64,000 nucleotides of DNA, taken from NCBI GenBank assembly GCA_034669505.1, contig JAXDNJ010000001.1, forward strand, positions 1 to 64,000, read 5' to 3'. Of the stretch, positions 18,227 through 27,399 are shown one piece after another (positions within the stretch are counted from its first letter, which is position 1; each line of letters begins with the position of its first letter). A program made the translations under genes and the position numbers. The stretch is from JAFASC01 sp034669505. GTDB lineage: Bacteria > Pseudomonadota > Alphaproteobacteria > Rhizobiales > Beijerinckiaceae. The notes beneath the pieces were generated by a model. The model did not search any database, was not told the DNA's origin, and was given only the letters and a program-made list of their open reading frames with translations.

Positions 18227-19324
18227 TCAACTCGACAGCCCACCCGCCAACGTCGGGATATCGAGAGGCCGGAAGCCATAATGCTTCAGCCAGCGCACGT
18301 CGGCTTCGAAGAACTGGCGCAAATCCGGCATGCCGTATTTCAGCAGGGCGATGCGATCGATCCCCATGCCCCAGGCGAAGCCCTGATATTTGTCGGGATC
18401 AATGCCGCAATTCTTCAGCACGTTCGGATGAACCATGCCGCAGCCCAAAATTTCGAGCCAGTCCTCGCCTCCGCCGAAGCGGATTTCGCCGCGCTCGCGC
18501 CGGTACTGGATATCGACTTCCATCGAAGGCTCGGTGAACGGAAAGTACGATGGGCGAAACCGCATCTTCACGGCAGGCACTTCGAAGAACGCCTTGCAGA
18601 ATTCCTCGAGAATCCATTTCAGGTGGCCGAGATGCGCGCTGCGATCGATGACGAGCCCCTCGACCTGATGGAATTGCGGCGTGTGCGTCTGGTCCGAATC
18701 GACACGGTACGTGCGCCCGGGACAGATGATGCGAATCGGCGGCTGTTGCGAAAGCATCGTGCGCACCTGCACCGGGCTCGTATGCGTGCGCAGGAGCTTG
18801 CGCTCACCGCTCGAGTCGGGCGCGAAGAAGAACGTGTCGTGCATGTCGCGCGCGGGATGGCCGACCGGAAAATTCAGCCTGGTGAAATTGTAATCGTCGG
18901 TCTCGATGTCCGGACCTTCGGCGATCGAGAAGCCCATGTCGGCGAAAATTGCCGTGAGCTCTTCCGTTACCTGGCTGACCGGATGAATGCGACCGAGCTG
19001 CGTGCCGCCCGGACGAACCGGAAGGGTCACGTCCACAGTTTCCGTGGCGAGGCGTATTACCAGTGCTGCCTCTTTCAGCTCGCGGCGGCGGCGTGTGATC
19101 GCGTCGGTTACCGTGTCTTTGATTGCGTTGATCTCGGCGCCGCGCGTACGCCGTTCCTCCGGCGCCATTTTGCCGAGCGTCGCCAGCAGCGCCGAGATGC
19201 TGCCCTTCTTACCGAGCGCCCCGACGCGCACGGACTCAAGCGCCGCCTCATCCTGCGCGCCGGCAACCGCGGCAAGCACCTGCACTTCGAGCTGATCCGT
19301 GCCTGGCAAGAGATCGGTGCTCAT
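18227..19324 (-). CDS. pheS: Phenylalanyl-tRNA synthetase alpha subunit
   Basis: A 365-residue catalytic subunit. An N-terminal coiled-coil is followed by the class II core: GRIHPVSQVTEELTAIFADM, motif 2 YRVDSDQTHTPQFHQVEGL and motif 3 GMGIDRIALLKYGMPDLRQF. The ATG at 19324 overlaps the stop of the dinB-like gene, an unusual neighbour; rplT is the usual one. Confidence 0.96.
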   Translation of the reverse strand: MSTDLLPGTDQLEVQVLAAVAGAQDEAALESVRVGALGKKGSISALLATLGKMAPEERRTRGAEINAIKDTVTDAITRRRRELKEAALVIRLATETVDVTLPVRPGGTQLGRIHPVSQVTEELTAIFADMGFSIAEGPDIETDDYNFTRLNFPVGHPARDMHDTFFFAPDSSGERKLLRTHTSPVQVRTMLSQQPPIRIICPGRTYRVDSDQTHTPQFHQVEGLVIDRSAHLGHLKWILEEFCKAFFEVPAVKMRFRPSYFPFTEPSMEVDIQYRRERGEIRFGGGEDWLEILGCGMVHPNVLKNCGIDPDKYQGFAWGMGIDRIALLKYGMPDLRQFFEADVRWLKHYGFRPLDIPTLAGGLSS

Positions 19325-19833
19325 GCCGCTTCATCTCTCGTCATGAAGGGCAGATCGGTGTCACCCGGGCGCATGCCGGCTTGCGTCAGCATGCAGTGCA
19401 CCTGACCGCGGTGATGCGTCTGATGATTGAAGAAATGCGTCACGAGCACCCAACGCGGACTAACGACGTCCCGCTTCGCCGCACCCGAATAATACGTATG
19501 ATCGCCTGAGAGCCACTCAGCATCGAGATTGTCGGCCCAGGCGATGATCCGACGATCAAAGCCGGCACGATCGCGCTTCAGCTCGTCCCAACCCGCCCGC
19601 ACACTCGTTGATTCCAGAAGGCCGCCAGCAGGCCGCGGCGTTCCACAGAAGCGCGACATCCAAATCTCGTCGCCCCAGAGCAGGTGGTTCAGGGTGCCGT
19701 GAATCGAGCCAAAGAAAGCGCCGCGTTCCTGCCGGCGTGCTTCATCAGGCAGCCGGTCGGCGGCGGAATAGAGGTTCTCGTTCTGCCAGCTGTTATAGCG
19801 CGCCATGCGCTTCACATAGCCGGTCCCGATCAT
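19321..19833 (-). CDS. DinB-family protein
   Basis: A 170-residue four-helix-bundle protein of the DinB/YfiT-like family. The metal-binding pattern of three histidines is visible: HGTLNHLLWGDEIW near residue 45-60 and HFFNHQTHHRGQVH near 133-146. Members bind nickel or zinc and include thiol transferases and stress proteins; no single reaction applies. It is wedged between rplT and pheS, overlapping the pheS start by four bases, so it is produced with the translation genes. Confidence 0.88.
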   Translation of the reverse strand: MIGTGYVKRMARYNSWQNENLYSAADRLPDEARRQERGAFFGSIHGTLNHLLWGDEIWMSRFCGTPRPAGGLLESTSVRAGWDELKRDRAGFDRRIIAWADNLDAEWLSGDHTYYSGAAKRDVVSPRWVLVTHFFNHQTHHRGQVHCMLTQAGMRPGDTDLPFMTRDEAA

Positions 19834-19864
19834 GAGAGGTTTCCCTCCGATGCGGCCCGGCGCG

Positions 19865-20230
19865 TCAGACGGTGCCGGGCAGTGCGGTCTTCACCCTATC
19901 GACGATCGCCCTGAACGCCTCCGGCTCGCGGATGGCCAGCTCGGAGAGAACCTTACGGTCGATCTCGACGCCGGCTTTGCCAAGCCCGTCGATAAAGCGC
20001 GAATAGGTCAGCCCGAATTCGCGCACCGCCGCGTTAAGGCGCTGTATCCAGAGCGCGCGGAAGACGCGCTTCTTCGTCTTGCGGTCGCGCGTCGCATATT
20101 GCATCGAGCGATCGACGGCGGCCTTGGCGGCACGGATCGTGTTCTTGCGGCGGCCGTAGAAGCCCTTCGCCTGTTTCAGTGTCTTCTTGTGCTTGGCGTG
20201 CGCTGCGACGCCGCGTTTGACACGAGCCAT
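19865..20230 (-). CDS. rplT: 50S ribosomal protein L20
   Basis: A 121-residue basic protein with the L20 hallmarks MARVKRGVAAHAKHKKTLK, AKGFYGRRKNTIRAAK and RDRKTKKRVFRALWIQRLN. It binds 23S rRNA early in large-subunit assembly and in several bacteria represses its own operon. It lies 32 bases after rpmI. Confidence 0.97.
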   Translation of the reverse strand: MARVKRGVAAHAKHKKTLKQAKGFYGRRKNTIRAAKAAVDRSMQYATRDRKTKKRVFRALWIQRLNAAVREFGLTYSRFIDGLGKAGVEIDRKVLSELAIREPEAFRAIVDRVKTALPGTV

Positions 20231-20262
20231 TTAAAATCTCCTAAGGTCAGAAAGGTTGGACG

Positions 20263-20463
20263 TCAGTTGTTCGGCAGAAAGTATTTCTTCACGTTGTCGC
20301 CGTCGCTCTTGAACAGCACGGCGGTGCCGCGAAGATTGCGGATCTGCTTCTTCGTCCGTTTGATCATGCCGTGGCGCTTGCCGCGCTGGGCATAGAGGAC
20401 CTTGCCTGTCCCGGTGATTTTGAAGCGCTTTTTGGCGCCCGATTTCGTCTTCATCTTGGGCAT
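20263..20463 (-). CDS. rpmI: 50S ribosomal protein L35
   Basis: A 66-residue basic protein starting MPKMKTKSGAKKRFKITG, with the family end VKKYFLPNN. The start at 20463 gives the family length; the open frame to 20553 is a leader. It is the first gene of rpmI-rplT-dinB-pheS-pheT. The usual upstream partner infC is absent: the next gene upstream is divergent. Confidence 0.96.
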   Translation of the reverse strand: MPKMKTKSGAKKRFKITGTGKVLYAQRGKRHGMIKRTKKQIRNLRGTAVLFKSDGDNVKKYFLPNN

Positions 20464-20539
20464 TTTGCTCTCCAACGGGCGCGGAAGCGCCCTCGCCATT
20501 GCTTCATGCGGCCGACCGAAATCAGACCTGAACGAGCTG

Positions 20540-20578
20540 AAAAAAACCGCCACGGCAGCCCTACCGGCCGGGCGGTTT
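20540..20578 (-). terminator. Terminator-like leader hairpin ahead of rpmI
   Basis: On the minus strand AAACCGCC (from 20578) pairs with GGCGGTTT (ending 20544), with a G/C-rich 19-base loop that can pair internally, followed at once by a run of T (As at 20540-20546 on the plus strand). No minus-strand gene lies upstream for it to terminate, since the flanking gene is divergent. It therefore looks like an attenuator in the rpmI leader, 77 bases before the ATG. The trigger (L20, Phe supply or none) is unknown. Confidence 0.5.
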
Positions 20579-20585
20579 GGACGGC

Positions 20586-20615
20586 TCTATAGGACAGGTC
20601 GGCGGCCCAAGGCAA
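20586..20615 (-). promoter_or_regulatory. Possible sigma70-type promoter of the rpmI operon
   Basis: On the minus strand TTGCCT (20615-20610) and TATAGA (20591-20586) are 18 bases apart. Initiation about seven bases downstream would place the first transcribed base right at the leader hairpin. Found by eye; alternatives cannot be excluded. Confidence 0.4.
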
Positions 20616-20705
20616 GTTTCCCCGGGCCTGAGGGCGGCCCGCGCAACCTGTGCCGGAGGCGCGAATTATCGCACCGGGCGCTGGTTGCCCGGCTTGAGGA
20701 CCCCA

Positions 20706-21860
20706 ATGCCCGATACCCCGTCCCCCGGACACAACGGCCCGCATGGGGCGAGCGTGCTGCCGCGCGTGCGCGTCGACAGCTACAACCTGGAACTGCGGCA
20801 CAAGGACGGCTTCATCGGCGATCGCGCCTCGAAGCGCGCTTTTGCGGAGATTTTCCAGGATTGGCGCGAGCGCTTCGCCCGCATCGACGAGGACCCCTTC
20901 GGCGACCAGGAAGATGTTTCCAAGAAAAAGCTCGACGAAGCGCTGCTCAACGGTGAACCCGAAGCCGCCGGCGTCGTCCATGGCGCGATCGAGGATTTCG
21001 CCCAGGAATTCGCCGCGGTCACCCGGCGTTTTTTGCGCGCGAAGGATTGGGTGGAGACCCAAAAGATCGCGGTCGGCGGCGGCTTCCGCAACAGCCGCAT
21101 CGGCGAGGTGGCGATCGGGCGGGCCGCCGTTCTCCTGAAAGCGGACGGCGTCGCGATCGACCTCGTGCCGATCAGGCACCATCCCGACGAGGCGGGGCTC
21201 ATCGGCTCGGTGCAATTGCTGCCATCCTGGGGGCTGTCAGGCCACGACGGCCTGCTTGCGGTCGACATCGGCGGCACCAATATCCGCGTCGGGATCGTGC
21301 TGACGCAGCTCGCCAAGGCCAGCGATCTTTCCGCCAGCAAGGTCTGGAAGAGCGACCTCTGGCGCCATCGTGAGGATTCGCCGCGACGGGACGAAGCTGT
21401 CGCGCGCCTGAACAAAATGTTGCGGAAACTGCTCGACGAGGCAAAAGACGAGAAGCTGAAAATTGCCCCCGTGATCGGCATCGGCTGTCCGGGTGTGATC
21501 GAGCCCGATGGCACGATCGATCGTGGCGGCCAGAATCTCCCGGGCGGCAATTGGGAAGGCAGCCAGTTCAACCTGCCCGGCGAGATCGTGCAGACGATTC
21601 CGACGATCGGCGATCACGACACGCACGTGATCATGCATAACGACGCCGTCGTGCAGGGCTTGAGCCAGGTGCCGTTCATGGGTGACGTCGAGCGCTGGGG
21701 CGTGCTGACGATCGGCACCGGCCTCGGCAACGCGCGCTTCACCAACATTGCCGCGCGTGATGCGAAAAAGGACAAGGATAAAGAAAAGAGCGAAAAGGCA
21801 AACGGCGACAAACCCAAGAAAAAGAAAAAGGGCAGGGACAAAGAAAAAGAGAAGGTATAA
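20706..21860 (+). CDS. ROK/glucokinase-like protein with long N-terminal extension and lysine-rich tail
   Basis: A 384-residue protein. Residues 1-180 match no family I know. At about 183-200 the ATP phosphate motif LLAVDIGGTNIRVGIVL appears, then IGCPGVIEPDGTID, a candidate catalytic aspartate in MHNDAVVQGL and GTGLGNARF. These are ROK or glucokinase features. The domain then stops early: instead of the second half, with its usual zinc CxCGxxGC cluster, there is a tail of about 33 mostly Lys/Asp/Glu residues. The start at 20706 has GAGGA at 20696-20700. It converges with glgB (20-base gap), so a role in glucose handling is tempting but unproven. Confidence 0.65.
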   Translation: MPDTPSPGHNGPHGASVLPRVRVDSYNLELRHKDGFIGDRASKRAFAEIFQDWRERFARIDEDPFGDQEDVSKKKLDEALLNGEPEAAGVVHGAIEDFAQEFAAVTRRFLRAKDWVETQKIAVGGGFRNSRIGEVAIGRAAVLLKADGVAIDLVPIRHHPDEAGLIGSVQLLPSWGLSGHDGLLAVDIGGTNIRVGIVLTQLAKASDLSASKVWKSDLWRHREDSPRRDEAVARLNKMLRKLLDEAKDEKLKIAPVIGIGCPGVIEPDGTIDRGGQNLPGGNWEGSQFNLPGEIVQTIPTIGDHDTHVIMHNDAVVQGLSQVPFMGDVERWGVLTIGTGLGNARFTNIAARDAKKDKDKEKSEKANGDKPKKKKKGRDKEKEKV

Positions 21861-21880
21861 GCGCATGCGCTTGCCGGTAA

Positions 21881-24139
21881 TCAGCCGCGGCGCTGAAGGA
21901 CCATCGTCGACAGCGGCGGCAGTTTCAGATTGAGCGACCAGGGATGGCCGTGACTCGTCTCGTCTGTCGTATGGAACGGCGGTAGCCGTTCCGGGCTGGT
22001 GCCGCCATATTGTGCCGCATCCGTGTTGATGATCGCATGCCAAGCGCCGGGCTGCGGCGCACCGACGCGATAATTGTCCCGCGGGACCGGGGTAAAATTC
22101 GAGATCACGATCACGATATCGTCGGGTCCATCACCGTAGCGCGCGAACGCCAGCACGCTGTTGTCGCGATCGTCGCCGATCAGCCAGCGGAAGCCGCTAT
22201 CCTCACAATCGCGGGCATGTAGCGCCAGCGTGTCGCGATAGACGTGGTTGAGATCGCGTATCAGTGTGTGCACGCCTTTGTGGTTGCCGTCGGCAAGCAA
22301 ATGCCAGTCGAGGCTGCGATCGTGATTCCATTCGCGCTCCTGGGCTAACTCGCCGCCCATGAAGAGAAGCTTCTTGCCCGGATGGCCCCACATGAAGCCG
22401 AAATAGGCCCGCAGATTAGCGAAGCGTTGCCAGCGGTCGCCCGGCATGCGCCCGAGCAGCGAGCCTTTGCCGTGCACGACCTCATCATGGCTCAGCGGCA
22501 GGATAAAGTTTTCGCTAAAGGCATAGACCATCCCGAATGTCATGTCGTGATGGTGGTGGCGGCGGTGGATCGGTTCTTTCGACATGTAGCGGAGCGTGTC
22601 GTGCATCCAACCCATGTTCCACTTGAAGCCGAAGCCAAGTCCGCCCGCGTATGTCGGCTGCGATACGCCAGGCCATGCGGTCGATTCTTCGGCGACGGTG
22701 AACACGCCCGGCTTCGTTTGATAGGCGACCTCGTTCATGCGGCGAAGGAAATCGATGGCCTCGAGGTTTTCGTTGCCGCCGTAACGGTTCGGCACCCATT
22801 CGCCCGGCTGCCTTGAGTAATCAAGATACAGCATCGAAGCGACTGCATCGACGCGCAATCCATCGAGATGATATTGTTCGAGCCAGAAGCGCGCGTTTGA
22901 GACGAGGAACGCCATCACTTCGCGCCGTCCGAGATTATAGATGTGCGTACCCCAATCCTGATGGAATCCCTGGCGCGGATCGGCGTGCTCATAGAGATGC
23001 GTCCCGTCAAAGCGCGCAAGCCCATGCGGGTCGTTCGGGAAATGCGCCGGAACCCAGTCGAGCAGAACGCCGATACCTGCGTCGTGCGCCACCTCGACAA
23101 ATTCGGCGAATTCTTCGGGCGTGCCGAAACGGCAGGTCGGCGCATAAAGTGAGATCGGCTGGTATCCCCAGGAACCGTCGAAGGGATACTCGGTGATCGG
23201 CAGAAGCTCGATATGCGTGAAGCCGAGATCGCGCACGTAGGGGATCAGCCGCTCGCCCAATTCCTTGTAGCTCAGATAGCGGTTGCCCTCTTCGGGCACG
23301 CGCGCCCATGAACCAAGATGGCATTCATAGATCGAGATCGGCCGCTTGCGCGGCTGGGGCGAGCCGCGCTCTTCGATCCAGCTGTCGTCGCGCCAATCCG
23401 TTCGTGGCAGTCCGTGCAGCACCGATGCGGTTGCCGGCGGATGTTCGGCGCGGAACGCCACCGGGTCGGCCTTGAGCGGCAGCGCGCGGCCGGAATGGTC
23501 GCGCATTTCGTATTTGTAGCGTTCCCCCGGCGGCAGTTCCGGAACGAAGAGTTCCCAGATGCCGGTCTCGTGGCGCAGGCGCATCGGGTGCCGCCTGCCA
23601 TCCCAGATGTTGAAATCGCCGACGACGCTCACGTTATGCGCATTCGGCGCCCAGAGCACGAAGCGGGCGCCGGACACATTGCCATGCTCGACTCTATGGG
23701 CGCCGAACACGTTATAAAAACGCGATGTCCCGATGTCTTCGACGGCAGAGAAATCGTCCGACGCCAGGACCGGGCCGAATGAATAGGGGTCCCATTCGAT
23801 CCGAGCTTCCCTGGGCCAGGTGATTTCGAGCTTGTAGTGGGGCCGGTGCGCCGACGTGACGCGGCCGCAAAAGAACCCGGAAGGGTCGACGAGCTTTAGG
23901 TCGCAGAAAACGTGACCGCCCTCGACCGCGCGCGCGCGCACCGAGGCAGCGCCGGGCAGCATGGCCCGTATTTCGTAGAGATCATGGCCGACGCGGTGCG
24001 GGCCGAGGACCGAAAATGGGTCGCCATGGGTTGCCGTGACAATCGCGGCGATCGCGCCGGAATGCACTGCGAACGGCTGCTCCTCCGCGTGCTTCGGCGG
24101 GGTCTTCTCATTGAGCGGTACCGCGGCTGGTTTGTTCAT
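21881..24139 (-). CDS. glgB: 1,4-alpha-glucan branching enzyme
   Basis: A 752-residue GH13 enzyme that introduces alpha-1,6 branches into alpha-glucan. An N-terminal CBM48 region (GARFVLWAPNAHNVSVVGDF) precedes the catalytic barrel with DWVPAHFPND, GLRVDAVASMLYLDY (nucleophile Asp), VAEESTAWPGV (acid/base Glu) and LSHDEVVHGKGSL. The ATG at 24139 overlaps the treS stop (ATGA); the frame is open to 24196, inside treS. Last gene of the glucan/trehalose run. In the GlgE pathway GlgB branches the linear maltosyl polymer. Confidence 0.96.
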   Translation of the reverse strand: MNKPAAVPLNEKTPPKHAEEQPFAVHSGAIAAIVTATHGDPFSVLGPHRVGHDLYEIRAMLPGAASVRARAVEGGHVFCDLKLVDPSGFFCGRVTSAHRPHYKLEITWPREARIEWDPYSFGPVLASDDFSAVEDIGTSRFYNVFGAHRVEHGNVSGARFVLWAPNAHNVSVVGDFNIWDGRRHPMRLRHETGIWELFVPELPPGERYKYEMRDHSGRALPLKADPVAFRAEHPPATASVLHGLPRTDWRDDSWIEERGSPQPRKRPISIYECHLGSWARVPEEGNRYLSYKELGERLIPYVRDLGFTHIELLPITEYPFDGSWGYQPISLYAPTCRFGTPEEFAEFVEVAHDAGIGVLLDWVPAHFPNDPHGLARFDGTHLYEHADPRQGFHQDWGTHIYNLGRREVMAFLVSNARFWLEQYHLDGLRVDAVASMLYLDYSRQPGEWVPNRYGGNENLEAIDFLRRMNEVAYQTKPGVFTVAEESTAWPGVSQPTYAGGLGFGFKWNMGWMHDTLRYMSKEPIHRRHHHHDMTFGMVYAFSENFILPLSHDEVVHGKGSLLGRMPGDRWQRFANLRAYFGFMWGHPGKKLLFMGGELAQEREWNHDRSLDWHLLADGNHKGVHTLIRDLNHVYRDTLALHARDCEDSGFRWLIGDDRDNSVLAFARYGDGPDDIVIVISNFTPVPRDNYRVGAPQPGAWHAIINTDAAQYGGTSPERLPPFHTTDETSHGHPWSLNLKLPPLSTMVLQRRG

Positions 24140-27100
24140 GTACGCAATCCCTTGCCGATCAATTGGAGAACGCCCGCGACAGGGATGTCGATCCAATCCG
24201 GCCGGTGGCTTGCCTCATATTCGATCTCATAGAGAGCCTTGCGCAACAGGTGGAGTTCGAGAAGCGCCCCTCGCGTTCCCCCGTCTTCGACGAAAACCGG
24301 CGTGCCGCGCGTGCCCTCTTCGTATGCAGTGCGGAAAGCCTCCGAAACGAGGTTCTGCCACAGCCGCGCGATCTCCATTGTGCGCCTCCCCGCACCGAGG
24401 CGTTCGTCCGCGCGGCTGGCGGTGGCCGCGGCGTAGGCATAGGAGCGCAACATCCCGGCGACATCGGCCGCCGGCGAGGCCTTCATCCGCCGCTCCTCGA
24501 GCGAGCGGAGGGGTTCACCTTCGAAGTCGACGATCATCACATCGTCCCGGGCGATCAGGATTTGCCCAAGATGCAGGTCGCCATGGATTCGGCTCTTAAC
24601 CGCGCCGATTGGCGTGACGGTGGCGGCTGCGATTGCCGCCTTTATTGCATCGCGGCTCTCCAGGAAGCTCCTGCCCATGGCAGTACCTTCCCCATCGAGA
24701 GCGGAACCGAGGCGTCTGATCGCCCCATCAGCTCGCTCGGCGAGACTCCGCGCCTCGTCCGCAACCGCCTCAACATCCTCCCGGGTCAGCGGCTCGGTGG
24801 CGAACGCGCGGTCGTCGGTTTGAACGGAGAGCGCGATGTGCATCTCGGCGATACGGCGCGCAATCGTGCGGACGTAATGCAGATCGAAGCTCGCCTCATC
24901 CTCGATGCGCATCGCCTCGCTCTCCGGCAGGAGGCGCAACCGCTCGATCTCGCGGCCGAGCGATTCGAGCGTCCAAGCCCAGGCGTCACCCTGATTGCGC
25001 ACGAATTGCTGCAGCACCGCGAGCGCGGTGCGCGTGCCGTCGGCTGAAACGTGCTCAGCGATCCCATAAAGCGCCGGTGTGTTGGCATAGCCCGCAACTT
25101 CCGTCAGAAACCGGCCAATCTCGATTTCCGGGTTGATACCAGCGCGCAGCCGTCGGTAGATTTTCAGCACCATCCGGTCGGCGATGTTGAACGACGTATT
25201 GCTCTGCTCGCCACCGAGCCGCTGAACCGTGCCGCCTTCGATCTCCTCCTCCTTCTCCTCCTCCAGCGCATTCGTCGGTGTAAAGACGATCTCGCCCTCG
25301 CTCGACTTGAGGCCCTCGCCCTTGCGTATGAGCGACAGCATGATGCTGGCAAAGTTCGGATCGCCTTCCGCGTCGAGAACGATCCCGACCCGCGGACCTC
25401 GGCGCACGCGGGCCACGGCATAGGCCGAGCCCGAGTCTTCGGCGCCCTCGGCGGCGAGCGCGAGGGGCAGGAAATATTGTTGTATCTCTCCTCCTCCTGC
25501 GATCGTCACCTCGACGATCGGCAGGAGAAAGGCGCGCTCCTCACCCTCGGCCCGGCGCGCGGCGACGCTCGCCAGCCGCACCCGTCGGATCTCCCGTCCA
25601 CGACCCGCGAACCAGCGCCGCCCAGTGAGAAAGGCCGGCACGATGGTGCGTTCGAAGGCGATCTTCTCGCGCCCTTCGAGCAGCTTCTCGATCGGACCGG
25701 TCAGGACAAGGGTGAACAATTCGGGGGCGGCCTTCGGTCCGAAGCGCTCGGCTTCGACATGTGCCTCGAGCTTGAACCAGAAGAAGCCGTACGAGGGTAA
25801 TGTCAAAAGATAAGGCAGCTGGCCGACGGGCGGAAAAATCGTGCCCGCGGTCAGTTCGATCGGCATCGCGCCGCGGAACTCGCTCAAATCGAGTTCGATC
25901 GCTTGCGGCGCGCGCGACACGTTGACGATGCAGAGGAGCCGATCGTCGTCCCACTCGCGCAGATAGGCGAGCACTTTGCGGTTCGATGGATAGAGGAAGC
26001 GCAGCGTGCCGCGCCCGAACGCCGGATGGGCGCGGCGTACCGAGATCATCCGCCGCATCCAGTTGAGCAGGCTCGACGGGTTGGCGAGCTGCGCCTCGAC
26101 GTTGACCCCGGCAAAGCCGTAGATCGGATCCTGGATCGCCGGCAGGAAGAGGCGCGCCGGGTCGGCGCGGCTGAAGCCGCCGTTGCGGTCCGGCGACCAT
26201 TGCATCGGCGTGCGCACGCCGTCGCGGTCGCCGAGATAGATGTTGTCGCCCATGCCGATCTCGTCGCCGTAATAAAGGACCGGCGTGCCAGGCATCGAGA
26301 ACAGCATCGAGTTCAAAAGCTCGATCTTACGCCGGTCATTTTCGAGAAGCGGCGCAAGCCGGCGGCGAATGCCGAGATTGATCCGCATGCGCCGGTCGAC
26401 GGCATAGAAAGACCAGAGGTAATCGCGCTCCTTATCGGTCACCATTTCGAGCGTCAGCTCGTCATGATTGCGCAGGAAGATTGCCCACTGCGCGCCTTCC
26501 GGGATTTCCGGCGTCTGGCGCATGATATCGGTAATCGGGTGCCGGTCTTCCTGCGCCAACGCCATATACATGCGCGGCATCAGCGGAAAGTGGAATGCCA
26601 TGTGGCATTCATCGCCGTCGCCGAAATATTGCGCTGTCTCTTCCGGCCATTGATTAGCCTCGGCGAGCAGCATGCGGTCGGTGTAAGCCTCGTCGAGTGC
26701 GGCACGTATTTTTCTTAAGATGACATGCGTCTCGGGCAGGTTCTCGCAATTCGTGCCGTCGCGCTCGCAAAGGTAAGGAATGGCATCGAGCCGCAATCCA
26801 TCGACGCCCATATCGAACCAGGCGTGCATCGTGTCGATGACGGCGGCAAGAACCCGCGGGTTCTCGAAATTCAAATCCGGCTGGTGGCTGTAAAAGCGGT
26901 GCCAGAAAAAGGCCTTGGCTTCGTCGTCCCAGGTCCAGTTCGACTTCTCCGTATCGAGAAAGATGATGCGCGCATCGCGGTATAGTTCATCGGTGTCCGA
27001 CCAGACATAGAAGTTGCGGGCATTCGACCCCGGCCGTGCCTTCCGCGCGCGCTGAAACCAGGGATGCTGATCTGAGGTGTGATTAATGACGAGCTCGGTG

Positions 27101-27399
27101 ATTACCCTGAGCTCGCGCTCATGCGCCTCGCGCACGAAACGGCGGAAATCCCGCAAGTTGCCGTAGCTCGGATTGATGCCGCGATAATCGGCAATGTCGT
27201 AGCCGTCGTCCTTCAAGGGCGAGGGATAGAACGGCATTAGCCAGATTGCGGTTGCGCCGAGCTCCTTGACGTAATCGAGCTTGCGCGTCAGGCCCTCGAA
27301 GTCGCCCATACCGTCATTGTCGGAATCGAAAAACGATTTGACATGGAGCTGATAAATGATGGCGTCGCGGTACCATTGCGGCTCGCCGCGATTGATCAT
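24136..27399 (-). CDS. treS: Trehalose synthase fused to maltokinase (TreS-Pep2)
   Basis: A 1,087-residue fusion. Residues 1 to about 550 are TreS, a GH13 enzyme interconverting maltose and trehalose: WYRDAIIYQLHVKSFFDSD, GLRLDAIPYLCERDGT (nucleophile Asp) and FLRNHDELTLEMV. Residues from about 560 are a maltokinase making maltose-1-phosphate with ATP: GGEQSNTSFNI, MVLKIYRRL, the catalytic loop RIHGDLHLGQIL and IVDFEGEPLRSLEER. Joining the two lets trehalose flow directly to the GlgE substrate. It overlaps glgE upstream and glgB downstream by ATGA. Confidence 0.95.
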   Translation of the reverse strand: MINRGEPQWYRDAIIYQLHVKSFFDSDNDGMGDFEGLTRKLDYVKELGATAIWLMPFYPSPLKDDGYDIADYRGINPSYGNLRDFRRFVREAHERELRVITELVINHTSDQHPWFQRARKARPGSNARNFYVWSDTDELYRDARIIFLDTEKSNWTWDDEAKAFFWHRFYSHQPDLNFENPRVLAAVIDTMHAWFDMGVDGLRLDAIPYLCERDGTNCENLPETHVILRKIRAALDEAYTDRMLLAEANQWPEETAQYFGDGDECHMAFHFPLMPRMYMALAQEDRHPITDIMRQTPEIPEGAQWAIFLRNHDELTLEMVTDKERDYLWSFYAVDRRMRINLGIRRRLAPLLENDRRKIELLNSMLFSMPGTPVLYYGDEIGMGDNIYLGDRDGVRTPMQWSPDRNGGFSRADPARLFLPAIQDPIYGFAGVNVEAQLANPSSLLNWMRRMISVRRAHPAFGRGTLRFLYPSNRKVLAYLREWDDDRLLCIVNVSRAPQAIELDLSEFRGAMPIELTAGTIFPPVGQLPYLLTLPSYGFFWFKLEAHVEAERFGPKAAPELFTLVLTGPIEKLLEGREKIAFERTIVPAFLTGRRWFAGRGREIRRVRLASVAARRAEGEERAFLLPIVEVTIAGGGEIQQYFLPLALAAEGAEDSGSAYAVARVRRGPRVGIVLDAEGDPNFASIMLSLIRKGEGLKSSEGEIVFTPTNALEEEKEEEIEGGTVQRLGGEQSNTSFNIADRMVLKIYRRLRAGINPEIEIGRFLTEVAGYANTPALYGIAEHVSADGTRTALAVLQQFVRNQGDAWAWTLESLGREIERLRLLPESEAMRIEDEASFDLHYVRTIARRIAEMHIALSVQTDDRAFATEPLTREDVEAVADEARSLAERADGAIRRLGSALDGEGTAMGRSFLESRDAIKAAIAAATVTPIGAVKSRIHGDLHLGQILIARDDVMIVDFEGEPLRSLEERRMKASPAADVAGMLRSYAYAAATASRADERLGAGRRTMEIARLWQNLVSEAFRTAYEEGTRGTPVFVEDGGTRGALLELHLLRKALYEIEYEASHRPDWIDIPVAGVLQLIGKGLRT

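Noticed and set aside
17029..18537. 502-codon plus-strand open frame
   Set aside because: Antisense to pheT and pheS.
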